DNA of 64,000 nucleotides from JBEBVQ01 sp964527735 (GTDB lineage: Bacteria; Bacteroidota; Bacteroidia; Chitinophagales; Chitinophagaceae), in the NCBI GenBank assembly GCA_964527735.1, contig CAZGPG010000017.1:1-64000 (forward strand), written 5' to 3'. The translations under genes and the position numbers were made by a program. Positions 43,937-53,455 of this stretch are shown here, in pieces; position 1 is the stretch's first letter; every line of letters starts with the position of its first letter. The notes beneath the pieces were generated by a model, which saw only the letters and a program-made list of their open reading frames with translations, did no database searches and was not told the DNA's origin.

Positions 43937-44007
43937 TACAATTTGATGTCATCATTTGTCAGGCAAGGGCTTGCCGCCGGTCCTCACTCCTCATTCCTCA
44001 CCCCTGA

Positions 44008-44649
44008 TCATTCCGCCAACCCCATTTGCATAGCGATCTTTACTAACGCTACCAGGTTTTTGGCATCCAGCTTCTGGAGCAGGCTGCAGCGGTGCGCTTC
44101 CACGGTGCGCAGGCTGATGAACAGCTTCTCAGCTATTTCAGGGCTGGTATATTCCTGGACGATTAATGTCAGTACCTCTTTTTCGCGTTGGGTGAGCTTA
44201 GGTACATTATCAACGGAATTTTTCTTCAGCCTGAGCACATTCTGGAGTATCTGCTCTTTGATGGATGGCTCAATAAATTCTTTTCCTTCATACACCTGTT
44301 CTATAGCATGTACCAGCGTCGGAGCGTCCGTGTCTTTGAGCAGGTAGCCGGTGCATCCCCGTCGTATCATGCCTTTTACGTGACTTGGAGCATCGAGACT
44401 GGTGAGCGCCAGGATGCGTATATCCGGCCAGTTAGCATTGATGGTTTCTGCCAGTTCTTTGCCCGAAGTATCCGGCAGCATAATATCCAGGAGCAGTACA
44501 TCGGGTTGTGCCAGCTCCAGACCTGCAAGCAGCGCCTTTCCGGATGTGTAGGTGGTCGTGAGCTGTATGTGCTGGTATGGCGCCAGCATGGTCTGTACGC
44601 CGTGGATCGTCATGGGATGATTATCAACTATTGCGGTTCTGATCAGCAT
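44008..44649 (-). CDS. NarL/FixJ-family response regulator paired with the 44624 kinase
   Basis: A 213-residue regulator. ATG 44649 (MLIRTAIVDNHPM) starts 26 bases inside the kinase 3' end, an overlap typical of coupled pairs; the longer frame to 44694 is not needed. The receiver has DN (not DD) at residues 9-10, so one pocket acid is Asn, which could alter Mg2+ binding. The phosphoacceptor is Asp55 in VLLLDIMLPD. Switch and Lys regions are ALTSLDAP and GYLLKDTD. The DNA-binding part is LTQREKEVLTLIVQEYTSPEIAEKLFISLRTVEAHRC. A decayed copy of its C-terminal half lies at 56412. Confidence 0.94.
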   Translation of the reverse strand: MLIRTAIVDNHPMTIHGVQTMLAPYQHIQLTTTYTSGKALLAGLELAQPDVLLLDIMLPDTSGKELAETINANWPDIRILALTSLDAPSHVKGMIRRGCTGYLLKDTDAPTLVHAIEQVYEGKEFIEPSIKEQILQNVLRLKKNSVDNVPKLTQREKEVLTLIVQEYTSPEIAEKLFISLRTVEAHRCSLLQKLDAKNLVALVKIAMQMGLAE

Positions 44650-46735
44650 ATGCAGCGGAATGTTGATTAAAAATATGGTGCATGTCAAACTCAATATATA
44701 CGGTCGTACCGCTTTCAGGAACGCTACGTATATCTATATGCCCGCCGAGTGAGGCAATTCTTGCTCTTATATTCTTCAGGCCGACTCCTTTTTTATTATC
44801 CGGGGAAATCCCGGTTCCGTTATCTTCAGTAGTAATGCCCAGCAGATGCAGATGCTCCTGGTAATTGAGCTGTACCAAAGCCTGGGTAGCGTATGCGTGC
44901 TTGATGATATTGTGCACCAGTTCCTGAACGATGCGGTACACCGACAGTTCGAAATCCGGCGGTAACCTGGGGATCACACCGCAAAGTTCAAAATCTATAT
45001 TTAACCCGGTATTCTGTTTCAGGTTTTTACAAAAATAATAAACGGCTTCTGCCAGCCCTTCTTCCAACAGCACATCGGGTAGCAGGTTATGGGCGGTCTG
45101 ACGCAGATCGCGGGTAGCAGTGTCCAATTGTTGTATGGCTTGCCGGAAATCCTGTGAATCTTCCAGGTCCGGGAACTGGTGGGACAAAGATCCGAAGCTC
45201 ATTTTCGCAGCGGAAAACTGGACAACGATACCATCATGCAGATCCTGGGCAATACGCACCCTTTCTTTTTCTTCTCCTTCCATCAGCGCTTTCAGCCGCC
45301 CGATCTCCTGCCCCTGCTGCAGGGTGCGTATCTGTTCTTTCTGAAGACGTTGTTTATTCCGGTTCCGGCTGTATAGCAGAGCGGTAATTATCGTTAAGAA
45401 TGCGGCTGTGACGGAGATACCTGAGATCCATATGTTCTTATTTTCCAGTTGCCGTTTCTGCTGGCTGATGACCAACTGGTTTTGTGTTAACGCCTTTTCC
45501 TTTTCGGCAGTCCGGTATTTTATCTCCAGCAGGTTCACAGCATCGGTCTTTTCCCTGTTGAGCAGACTGTCATTTAAGCGGATAAATGCCTGCAGATGCC
45601 TGAGTGAATGCGGATACTGTTGTGTCTGTTCGTATAACCGGGCAAGCTGCCGGTGTGTATTGACAATGCAGTCGGGAATGGAAGAAGCGGTTGCTTTCTC
45701 CAGGGTTTCGTGCAGTAATTCGGCGGCACGGGGATAGTTTTTTAAAGAAAGATAGGCGCTTCCCAGTGAGTAAAGTACCAGGGAGGTATAATAGGGGTTG
45801 ATGTTTTCTCTCAGGTGCAGCGCCGCTTCCAGGTATGGGATTGACTCACGGGGCTTGTTTCCGGTGAGCAGCAACTCTCCCATACCTTTCAATGCTGCAA
45901 ACTGGGTTTGTATAAATTGTCCCTGCCATACAGGCGTGGTGAGCGTAGATTCCAGGCGCCTGGCCAGCATATAGGCTTTGTTGTTGTAATCCCACGCTTT
46001 CTGGGGATAGCCCATATTATCGTACACGGTGGCTTTGTTGATGAGGATACTGGGCAGCCGGCTGATGAGCTGCATGTTTTTGGCCATGGCTTCAGCGTTT
46101 TCGAGATAATGCAGCGCTTTCTCCGGCTGATGTATCTTCAGCAGTGCAGACCCCATGTTGTTATAGATCCGTACCAGGTGATTGGCCATAAACGTATCTG
46201 TGTCTGCGCTCCCTTTTGCCAGTTGTGCGGCATAAAAATAATACTGCGCGGATCGTGCATAATCACCCTGGTACATACTGGTATTCCCGAGATTATTCAG
46301 CGCCCGGCAGGCATCTACCAATACATTGGATCTGATGCTGGAAGTAAACATCTTCTGATAACACGCTGCAGCGTTTTTATAGTCGCCTTTGTCGGTATAT
46401 GCGGCGCCCAGGCTTACCAGGGCTTCTCTGAGCACTCCGTGATGGCTTCCTCCATGCGATCGCAAATTCCCCTTTGGCGGCACCTCTTCCGGGAGATGTT
46501 GTGCGATCAGCTGCTCGCTTTGATCAACCGCTGTTTTGAGCATGGAGATGGCACTGTCGGTATGTGTGAGCGCGGTATGCCGGCCGCTGACGATCAACTG
46601 GTATATGCTTACCGGATCATGCTTGCCTGTAGATATAGTCTGCCCAAGCTCCTGCCCGCTGCAAGGGATGCTGATAGCCAGCAGGAGAAAACAGGCAATC
46701 TTCAAATGTCCGGATGCCCGGTGGAAACTGAACAT
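44624..46735 (-). CDS. TPR sensor histidine kinase (HisKA_3 family)
   Basis: A 703-residue sensor. The signal-like region (HLKIACFLLLAISIPCSG-QE) is followed by about seven tetratricopeptide repeats (about 90-370). A coiled coil (EKEKALTQNQLVISQQKRQLENK), a transmembrane helix (IWISGISVTAAFLTIITALLY), and a HisKA_3 domain with His500 in QDLHDG come next. The ATPase domain is complete: N-box ELVHNIIKHA, G1 box EDNGTGIS, G2 box GVGLKNIRARIASLGG. Compare the 41343 paralog, which has lost the G2 box. It overlaps its regulator gene by 26 bases. The pair lies tail to tail with the 41343/43280 pair, suggesting an inverted duplication. Signal unknown. Confidence 0.93.
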   Translation of the reverse strand: MFSFHRASGHLKIACFLLLAISIPCSGQELGQTISTGKHDPVSIYQLIVSGRHTALTHTDSAISMLKTAVDQSEQLIAQHLPEEVPPKGNLRSHGGSHHGVLREALVSLGAAYTDKGDYKNAAACYQKMFTSSIRSNVLVDACRALNNLGNTSMYQGDYARSAQYYFYAAQLAKGSADTDTFMANHLVRIYNNMGSALLKIHQPEKALHYLENAEAMAKNMQLISRLPSILINKATVYDNMGYPQKAWDYNNKAYMLARRLESTLTTPVWQGQFIQTQFAALKGMGELLLTGNKPRESIPYLEAALHLRENINPYYTSLVLYSLGSAYLSLKNYPRAAELLHETLEKATASSIPDCIVNTHRQLARLYEQTQQYPHSLRHLQAFIRLNDSLLNREKTDAVNLLEIKYRTAEKEKALTQNQLVISQQKRQLENKNIWISGISVTAAFLTIITALLYSRNRNKQRLQKEQIRTLQQGQEIGRLKALMEGEEKERVRIAQDLHDGIVVQFSAAKMSFGSLSHQFPDLEDSQDFRQAIQQLDTATRDLRQTAHNLLPDVLLEEGLAEAVYYFCKNLKQNTGLNIDFELCGVIPRLPPDFELSVYRIVQELVHNIIKHAYATQALVQLNYQEHLHLLGITTEDNGTGISPDNKKGVGLKNIRARIASLGGHIDIRSVPESGTTVYIEFDMHHIFNQHSAAYADQNRNS

Positions 46736-46863
46736 TACAGGGTCGCTGCATTTGTACAGCTACATAAATATACCACAATATCACTTGTCGGGGAAATAGG
46801 TGTTTCCACGGATTTTATATAAAACCGGTGTATCCCCCAATAGGCAGGGAAGTACAGCTCAAA

Positions 46864-46871
46864 TACTTTTG
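46864..46871 (+). promoter_or_regulatory. -7 promoter element of the small secreted peptide gene
   Basis: TACTTTTG matches TAnnTTTG, 12 bases before ATG 46883. Confidence 0.45.
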
Positions 46872-46882
46872 TATTAGAGATA

Positions 46883-47095
46883 ATGAATTTGATGAAAAAG
46901 ATAACCTTGTCCGGAGTTGTGGTTTTGCTGGCGCTGTATTTCACCGGAGCCGCACAATATATCGGCACAGGTGAGCGTACGCTGCCGGTGCTGAAAGATA
47001 CTACCGGCAAGAACAAAACGGACATCCGTAAGGACAGCGATTCTTTATCCCTGCCGAAGGAGATCAACCATTTCTATTTCCTGATGTATTCATAA
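46883..47095 (+). CDS. Small secreted hypothetical protein
   Basis: 70 residues starting at ATG 46883 or 46892. A clear signal peptide (MKKITLSGVVVLLALYFTGAA-QY) leaves a mature peptide of about 45 residues, polar and rich in Lys, Asp and Thr (GKNKTDIRKDSDSLSLPKE), ending in an aromatic tail HFYFLMYS. No known domain. It starts 35 bases before the large kelch-like cargo gene on the same strand, so they are probably cotranscribed. It is divergent from the 44624 sensor kinase. A role as a signal, chaperone or companion of the cargo protein is speculation. Confidence 0.65.
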   Translation: MNLMKKITLSGVVVLLALYFTGAAQYIGTGERTLPVLKDTTGKNKTDIRKDSDSLSLPKEINHFYFLMYS

Positions 47096-47130
47096 AATAT
47101 AAACATTCCTTAAGTTTTAAAATCAATTAT

Positions 47131-50100
47131 ATGAGAAAACAATTATTATTAATAGTGACGCTTTTCATGCTGTCTTATGCTTACAGCGCCGCGCAGGTGA
47201 TAGACAGCAGCGCCCAGTGGACATGGATGGGTGGTTCGCCTTCTGCGGTCAACCAGAAGGGTGTATTCGGAACCCCGGGAGCATTTGCACCGGGTAATAT
47301 CCCCGGTGGCAGGCAGTCGGGCGTGAGCTGGAAGGATAATGACGGGAATTTTTGGGTATTCGGTGGTATTGGCCAGCCTCCCGGCGGATCCGGCGGTAAT
47401 GGCGTATTGAATGATCTCTGGAAATTTGATACATCCCTGGAACAATGGGCGCTGATAAATGGAAGCACTGCTGCAGGTCAGGTTGCCCAACCGAATATTG
47501 CCGGCGGTATTGGGGTTGAGGATGATACGTACCGGCCTGCGGGGCGTAGCAATGCCAGTACTTGGGTGGATACTGCGGGTAACTTATGGCTGTTTGGAGG
47601 GAATGCCGACGGTTATTTAAATGATCTGTGGAGGTATAATACCCAGACTAACCGTTGGGCATATATGGGAGGATCGCTCAACAAGGGCGAAGCTGGGATC
47701 TATGGGGCAAAAGGTACACCTTCTACCGGTAACCGGCCGGGTGGCAGATATGAGATGCTGGCCTGGGCAGATAAAGACAATAATTTCTGGTTTTTTGGAG
47801 GACATGGCCGGGTGGAAGGCCCGCTTACAACCCTGTATCAGTTAAATGAGCTGTGGAAGTACAATCCCGCTAATGGAGAATGGACCTGGGTGGCAGGCAG
47901 TAAGACAGGACTTGAAGCAAGTGTGTATGGGACGACGGGCGTAGCCTCCGCTGCAAACCTCCCCGGATCACGAAACGGCGCGCAATTTACCAAAGATGCG
48001 GAAGGCAATATCTGGGTATTTGGTGGGAGTGGTTGTGCCTCCACCACCGCTGTTGGAAAACTAAATGATCTGTGGAAATTTTATCCCGCCACCGGCGAAT
48101 GGGCATATATGGGTGGTTCGCAGATTCATAACAAGACGGGTGTGTATGGAACAAGAGGGGAGGCCGCTCCGGCGAATATGCCCGGGGGAAGGTTTGGCGG
48201 CTGGCTTTTTGCGGGTAAGGATGGTGGTATTTGGTTGTTTGGCGGACGGGGGTTAGTTACACACGCAACGAACGAAAACCGCATGAATGACCTGTGGAAA
48301 TTCGATACTACAAGCCGTGAATGGGCCTGGATGAAAGGATCCAATACAAGTCTTGCAGCTAACCAGGCGCCCGGGGCCGTACCTGGTACACTGGGTACCC
48401 CGGCGCCGGCAAATACCCCTTCCGGGAAAACCACGAACGTGGGATGGGGTGACAATGATGGTAATTTCTGGATATTCGCCGGTGTACCGAATAGCGGTAT
48501 TTACAATGACTTCTGGCGACTGGCGCCCGTAATTGCGACACCGGCGCAACCGGATAACTTTATTGTATCGCAACCGGACGTGTGCAAGACGGAGACAGGG
48601 GTGGTGTACCGGATCAACCAGGTAGCGGGAGCTACTTCTTATGAGTGGACATACACACCATCCACCGGGGTAACGATCAACGGTTCGGATACCTCGGTAA
48701 CGATTGATTTTGCCGCGAATGCGGCGAACGGTACCCTGAGCGTGGTAGCGAAAAACGCTGGCGGCGCTTCACCATCACGGGATCTGATCATCACGGTGCA
48801 TGACCTGCCGGTAGTGCCGGCGATCACGGGTACGCCAAGCGTATGCGTGGGCGGGACGACGACACTGTCGAATGCGACATCAGGAGGTACCTGGCTGAGC
48901 GGGAATACCGGCACAGCGACGGTGAACAGTACAACGGGTGTGGTGACGGGTGTTGCTGCGGGAACGGTGAACATCAGCTACCGTGTGATCAATACGAGCA
49001 ACTGCACGACCACTGTATCAGTACCCGTAACGGTAAATGCTTTGCCGGTTGTTAACGCGATCACAGGCACAACGAATGTGTGTGTGAATGGGACTATGAC
49101 GCTGTCGAATACGACATCGGGTGGTACCTGGCTGAGTGCCAATACTGCCACAGCGACGGTGAACAGCACAACGGGTGTGGTGACAGGTGTTGCTACGGGT
49201 ACGGTGAATATCAGCTACCGTGTGATCAATGCGGGTAACTGTACGACGACAGTGTCGGTACCTGTAACGGTAAACGCCCTGCCTACGGTCAGCTCCACGA
49301 ATACGGGCAGCCAGGCGGTCTGTGACGGTGACAGTCTGCTACTCACAGCGAGTGGCACCGGTGGTGTGAGCTACCAGTGGAAACGAGGCACAACGAATGT
49401 AGGAACAGGCGCTACATACCAGGCGAAAATAGCAGGCACCTATACAGTAACGGCAACGGTCACCGGCTCGAGCTGTTCAACGACCTCAACCCCTGCTACA
49501 GTATTGGCCGTGAATTCGATTCCTGTAGCCTCAGTAACAGCCGGTGGCGCTACGGAAGTATGCAGTGGCGAAACGGTGACGCTGACAGCGGCTGCAGTGA
49601 CTGGTGCTGACTATCAATGGAAACAGGGCACAACCCCTGTGGGTACCAACAATAATAGCTATACAGCAGGAATAACAGGAGCCTATAAGGTGGTAGTAAC
49701 GTACACGGCAACAGGTTGTTCGGACAGTACCGCGCCTGTGGATGTGCTTGTGTATGATCGTCCGGTGGCATCGCTGATGCCGGGAGATACAGCATTCTGT
49801 GATGGAGGACTGGTGACGCTGGAAGTAGTGAGCCAGGATACCGGCCTCACCTATCGCTGGAAAGACGGCAGTGCAACAATCCCGCTGGCGAGCGCCCATT
49901 TCCTGGAAATAACAGAAACAGGTGTATATAGTGTGGTTACCGGCCGTACCCAGATACCGAATTGTGAAGACAGTACGAATGAAGTGACCGTAACGGTGTA
50001 TCTGTTGCCGGTAGTGGATATAACATGGGACGGCGCATTGTTCCATGCAACTCCGGGTCATACATCGTATCAGTGGCATACCAGTGGTCAAAATATTCCG

Positions 50101-50463
50101 GGTGCGACAAACTCAATATATACGCCATTATCAGATGGCGGGTATAGTGTAACGGTGACGGATGATAATGAATGCAGCACAACATCGCCGGTGTATAACG
50201 TGACTTTAGATGTTAATGATCTTGCGTCGTTGAACCAGCAGATCACCGTGTATCCCAACCCAGCAGGCCAATTGGTATACATAGCATCACCGGTTGTGGT
50301 ATCAGTGTCGCTGAGCAGTATAGATGGGAAACTGTTGCTGCAGGGGGATGATGTGCGGCAGGTAGACCTGGGCAATTTTGCAGATGGCGTATATATGCTG
50401 CGGATAATGGACCAGAATGGTGTATTTATCAGGCATGAAAAATTGATCAAAAGCAGCCGGTAA
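47131..50463 (+). CDS. T9SS-secreted kelch-like propeller protein with Ig-like tandem repeats
   Basis: An 1110-residue secreted protein. Signal peptide MRKQLLLIVTLFMLSYAYSAA-QV. Six kelch-like repeats (about 25-480) each carry GNFWVFGG with LNDLWKF and WTWMGGS strands, giving a six-blade propeller. Then come Ig/PKD-like domains: two nearly identical BIG_2-type units of 79 residues (48808-49281), several YQWKRGTTxVG domains, and a YQWHTSGQNIPGATN stalk. The C-terminus is a type A sorting domain (ITVYPNPAGQLVYI ... FADGVYMLRIMDQNGVF). The related protein at 60625 has the same plan. It probably acts at the cell surface; the ligand is unknown. Confidence 0.92.
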   Translation: MRKQLLLIVTLFMLSYAYSAAQVIDSSAQWTWMGGSPSAVNQKGVFGTPGAFAPGNIPGGRQSGVSWKDNDGNFWVFGGIGQPPGGSGGNGVLNDLWKFDTSLEQWALINGSTAAGQVAQPNIAGGIGVEDDTYRPAGRSNASTWVDTAGNLWLFGGNADGYLNDLWRYNTQTNRWAYMGGSLNKGEAGIYGAKGTPSTGNRPGGRYEMLAWADKDNNFWFFGGHGRVEGPLTTLYQLNELWKYNPANGEWTWVAGSKTGLEASVYGTTGVASAANLPGSRNGAQFTKDAEGNIWVFGGSGCASTTAVGKLNDLWKFYPATGEWAYMGGSQIHNKTGVYGTRGEAAPANMPGGRFGGWLFAGKDGGIWLFGGRGLVTHATNENRMNDLWKFDTTSREWAWMKGSNTSLAANQAPGAVPGTLGTPAPANTPSGKTTNVGWGDNDGNFWIFAGVPNSGIYNDFWRLAPVIATPAQPDNFIVSQPDVCKTETGVVYRINQVAGATSYEWTYTPSTGVTINGSDTSVTIDFAANAANGTLSVVAKNAGGASPSRDLIITVHDLPVVPAITGTPSVCVGGTTTLSNATSGGTWLSGNTGTATVNSTTGVVTGVAAGTVNISYRVINTSNCTTTVSVPVTVNALPVVNAITGTTNVCVNGTMTLSNTTSGGTWLSANTATATVNSTTGVVTGVATGTVNISYRVINAGNCTTTVSVPVTVNALPTVSSTNTGSQAVCDGDSLLLTASGTGGVSYQWKRGTTNVGTGATYQAKIAGTYTVTATVTGSSCSTTSTPATVLAVNSIPVASVTAGGATEVCSGETVTLTAAAVTGADYQWKQGTTPVGTNNNSYTAGITGAYKVVVTYTATGCSDSTAPVDVLVYDRPVASLMPGDTAFCDGGLVTLEVVSQDTGLTYRWKDGSATIPLASAHFLEITETGVYSVVTGRTQIPNCEDSTNEVTVTVYLLPVVDITWDGALFHATPGHTSYQWHTSGQNIPGATNSIYTPLSDGGYSVTVTDDNECSTTSPVYNVTLDVNDLASLNQQITVYPNPAGQLVYIASPVVVSVSLSSIDGKLLLQGDDVRQVDLGNFADGVYMLRIMDQNGVFIRHEKLIKSSR
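48808..49281 (+). repeat. Two tandem 237-bp near-identical units inside the kelch-like gene
   Basis: Two 79-codon units (SVCVGGTTTLSN ... TGVVTGVAAGTVNISYRV) differ by about one base in ten. This is far more alike than the other Ig units of the gene, which suggests a recent internal duplication or gene conversion. Confidence 0.85.
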
Positions 50464-50513
50464 GTATTCTGTTTTCAAAACAGGATATATTGGTGGCTTA
50501 TATAACTATTGAG

Positions 50514-53363
50514 ATGAAACAGAAAACTATAGCCCTTATCAGCACATGCATATGTGTTTTATTATCGTTCGGCGTTCTGGCGCAGGCGCCGCCTGTCCAG
50601 TGGCAAAAGACGTTTGGCGGCAACGGGGATGAGCTTCTTTTTGATATCATCGAAACGGCAGACGGAGGATATATAGCGGTAGGCCGCTCTTTTTCAGGAA
50701 TTTCGGGTGACAAGACGGAATCCAATCGTGGGACCGGATCAGATATATGGGTGGTAAAGATGGACGCGCTTGGCAATAAGCAGTGGGATAAGACCATAGG
50801 CGCTTCTACCAATGATCATCCGGGAAATGTGATCCAGACAGCAGACGGAGGTTATATAATCGGCGGGTTTGTTTCCGGCAGCGGCGGCGACAGAACGGCG
50901 CCGGTGAAAGGCGGTGTTGACTACTGGCTCATAAAGCTCAATGCTGCGGGCACTGTAATACAATGGCAGGCAGCTTACGGAGGCAGCACAACGAACCAGG
51001 GATACACTTGCGTTGCTTCAAGAAACGGCGGCTATTATCTCAGCGGCTTTTCTAATTCAGGAATTTCGGCTGATAAGTCGGAAGCCAGCAGGGGCGCTTT
51101 CGATATATGGATTGTGAGAACAGATGTATCCGGTAATAAGACCTGGGACAAAACCCTGGGGGGCAGCGACTGGGAAGCTGCCCTTGTTGCTACTGAAGCG
51201 TTGGACGGCGGTTATCTCACTGCCGGTTATTCCCGGTCCGGTATATCGGGAGATAAAACGGAAGCTAACCGTGGCGGCGCCGGTGATGATGATTACTGGA
51301 TCGTAAAAACAGATGCAGCAGGAAACCTGCGCTGGGACAAAACGCTGGGTGGAAGCAGTACGGATCAGCCGTATGCATTACAGCAGACGGCCGACAGTGG
51401 TTATATCATCGGCGGTTTCTCAAATTCTCCTATATCGGGAGATAAAACGGAAGCAAGCCGGGGTGGATATGACTTCTGGCTGATAAAGCTGGATACGGCA
51501 CGGAATATCGACTGGCAAAGAACATTGGGTGGTACCGGAGACGATCAGTTGTTTTCGATCTTCCAAACGCCGGATGGCGGATACATCACTGGCGGGGCTT
51601 CTGCTTCCGGTATCTCGGGAGAACGGACAGAAGCATCGAATGGCGGTACAGACTACTGGATGCTGAAGCTGGGCCCTTCGGGAGGTATCCAATGGCAGAA
51701 AGCATTTGGCGGAAGCGGGGATGATCACCTGAGGATGATCCGCCCGACCAGCGACGGCGGCTATATCCTGGGCGGATATTCCAATTCACCCGTATCCGGC
51801 GACAAAACGGACGGTACCTGGGGGGGCAGTGATTTCTGGATCATTAAACTCGCGCCCTGCGATACAACGGTACAAGTAAACGATTCCTTTTGTATCGGTG
51901 ACAACTACCGGCTTCCCGGAGGATCAACGGTGGCGGCTCCCGGCGTTTATTATGATACGCTGACGAATGCCCGCGGATGCGATAGTGTAGTCATTACCAC
52001 GCTTGACTATTACACTGATGATATACATCTGCGCGCAGCGGGCATTTTGGGGCCGGATACGGTACTTTGTACAGGAGAGTCCCGTGTGCTTAATGCTACC
52101 CTTGCCGGCGCTGCCGGTTATGCGTGGAGTACCGGCGCTGGATCTGCTTCCATAACCGTCACAAATACTGATATATACCGGGTAGCGATTACATCCGTTA
52201 ACGGATGCATAGGGAGGGATACCGTTGCGGTCACCTTCAGCCCCGTGCCGGTAGTGGATCTGGGGAACGATACAGGTATTTGCGAACACGATGTGCCGCT
52301 TGTCCTGACTGCACCGCAGCCCCTGGGTACACATTATCTGTGGAGTAATGGCTTGTCGGATACGATAATGGCAGTGACGCGGACTGGTAACTACTGGCTG
52401 GAGGCACGGATTGGTAACTGCAGAGCGAGTGATACGATCCGTGTTACCGTGACGCCTGCGCCGGATGTGTATATTGGTGCAGATACAACTATTTGTGAGC
52501 AGTTTCCTTTACGCACAGGAGCAGAAATAGCGGGTGCAGACTATTTGTGGAGTACGGGAGCGGTTACACCTTATATCTATGTGAACACAACGGGCAGCTA
52601 TTATCTCGAAGCAGATATTGAAGGCTGTATTGTCAGGGATACAATCCTTGTCATGGCCATGCCTCCGCCGGATATAAATCTGGGAGCAGATGGAGATATA
52701 TGTCCTGAAGAGACGATTGTGCTGGACGGAGCCTATACGCCGGGTAGCAGCTACCTGTGGAATACCGGTGCAACGACCGCGGATATATCCGTTACCGAAC
52801 CGGGATTGTATTGGGTGCAGGTTATTTCCGGATACCGGTGTGTGGGCAGTGATAGCATTTTATTGCGTTATTATCCCAAACCCACGGTGTCGCTGGGTAC
52901 AGATACAACTGTTTGCGAAGAGACCCCGCTTCGCCTGTCGCCCCGGCAGACGAATGCGGAATCCCTGCTGTGGTCGGACGGAAGCACCGGTCATACACTG
53001 GATGTAAAATATGGAGGCGCTTATACCGTGACGGGCATCAATAAATGTGGCGGAGTCTCAGATACGATCGAGGTAAAACAGATATTCTGTGACATATGGG
53101 TGCCGAACGCTTTTACGCCAAACGGAGACGGTGTAAATGATGTACTCCGTGTGCTCGGCAATCTTGGCCGGTTGGAAGGATTCTCGCTGGGTGTATATAA
53201 CCGCTGGGGGGAAAGGGTATTTTATACCAATGATAAATACCAGGGCTGGGATGGTATATATAACGGCAGCGGCGCATTGCTGGGAACCTATGTGTATGTA
53301 CTGGAATACCACATTGCCGGCAAACCTTATCTGCTGAAAGGTAATTTTCATTTATTACGGTAA
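50514..53363 (+). CDS. T9SS type B secreted seven-blade propeller protein
   Basis: A 949-residue secreted protein. ATG 50514 (MKQKTIALISTCICVLLSFGVLA-QA) opens the signal peptide; the 50490 start is upstream of it. Seven repeats of the pattern DGGYIxGGxSxSxISGDKTEASRG-xDFWxIKLD, then W-KTLGG, fill about residues 30-450, giving a seven-blade propeller. A CDS-like repeat (RLPGGSTVAAPGVYYDTL) and about five Ig-like units (LGNDTGICEHDVPLVL, GADTTICEQFPL, ...) follow. The end is a type B sorting domain (IWVPNAFTPNGDGVND ... YNRWGERVFYTN ... WDGIYNGSGALLGTYVY). It starts 51 bases after the kelch-like gene, so the two may be cotranscribed. Function unknown. Confidence 0.92.
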   Translation: MKQKTIALISTCICVLLSFGVLAQAPPVQWQKTFGGNGDELLFDIIETADGGYIAVGRSFSGISGDKTESNRGTGSDIWVVKMDALGNKQWDKTIGASTNDHPGNVIQTADGGYIIGGFVSGSGGDRTAPVKGGVDYWLIKLNAAGTVIQWQAAYGGSTTNQGYTCVASRNGGYYLSGFSNSGISADKSEASRGAFDIWIVRTDVSGNKTWDKTLGGSDWEAALVATEALDGGYLTAGYSRSGISGDKTEANRGGAGDDDYWIVKTDAAGNLRWDKTLGGSSTDQPYALQQTADSGYIIGGFSNSPISGDKTEASRGGYDFWLIKLDTARNIDWQRTLGGTGDDQLFSIFQTPDGGYITGGASASGISGERTEASNGGTDYWMLKLGPSGGIQWQKAFGGSGDDHLRMIRPTSDGGYILGGYSNSPVSGDKTDGTWGGSDFWIIKLAPCDTTVQVNDSFCIGDNYRLPGGSTVAAPGVYYDTLTNARGCDSVVITTLDYYTDDIHLRAAGILGPDTVLCTGESRVLNATLAGAAGYAWSTGAGSASITVTNTDIYRVAITSVNGCIGRDTVAVTFSPVPVVDLGNDTGICEHDVPLVLTAPQPLGTHYLWSNGLSDTIMAVTRTGNYWLEARIGNCRASDTIRVTVTPAPDVYIGADTTICEQFPLRTGAEIAGADYLWSTGAVTPYIYVNTTGSYYLEADIEGCIVRDTILVMAMPPPDINLGADGDICPEETIVLDGAYTPGSSYLWNTGATTADISVTEPGLYWVQVISGYRCVGSDSILLRYYPKPTVSLGTDTTVCEETPLRLSPRQTNAESLLWSDGSTGHTLDVKYGGAYTVTGINKCGGVSDTIEVKQIFCDIWVPNAFTPNGDGVNDVLRVLGNLGRLEGFSLGVYNRWGERVFYTNDKYQGWDGIYNGSGALLGTYVYVLEYHIAGKPYLLKGNFHLLR

Positions 53364-53369
53364 CGCACA

Positions 53370-53428
53370 GAGACGCGATGCATCGCGTCTCATACCGGGT
53401 GGGGAGACGCAAGGCATCGCGTCTCTAC
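53370..53428. repeat. GAGACGCGATGCATCGCGTCTC palindromic pair
   Basis: A perfect 22-bp palindrome (53370-53391) followed by a second, imperfect copy (53404-53428) ending CTCTAC. It is the ACGCGATGCATCGCGT subtype of the GTAGAGACG family, lying between two same-strand cargo genes. Confidence 0.85.
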
Positions 53429-53455
53429 GGATTGGTAATAAACAATATCAATTTC

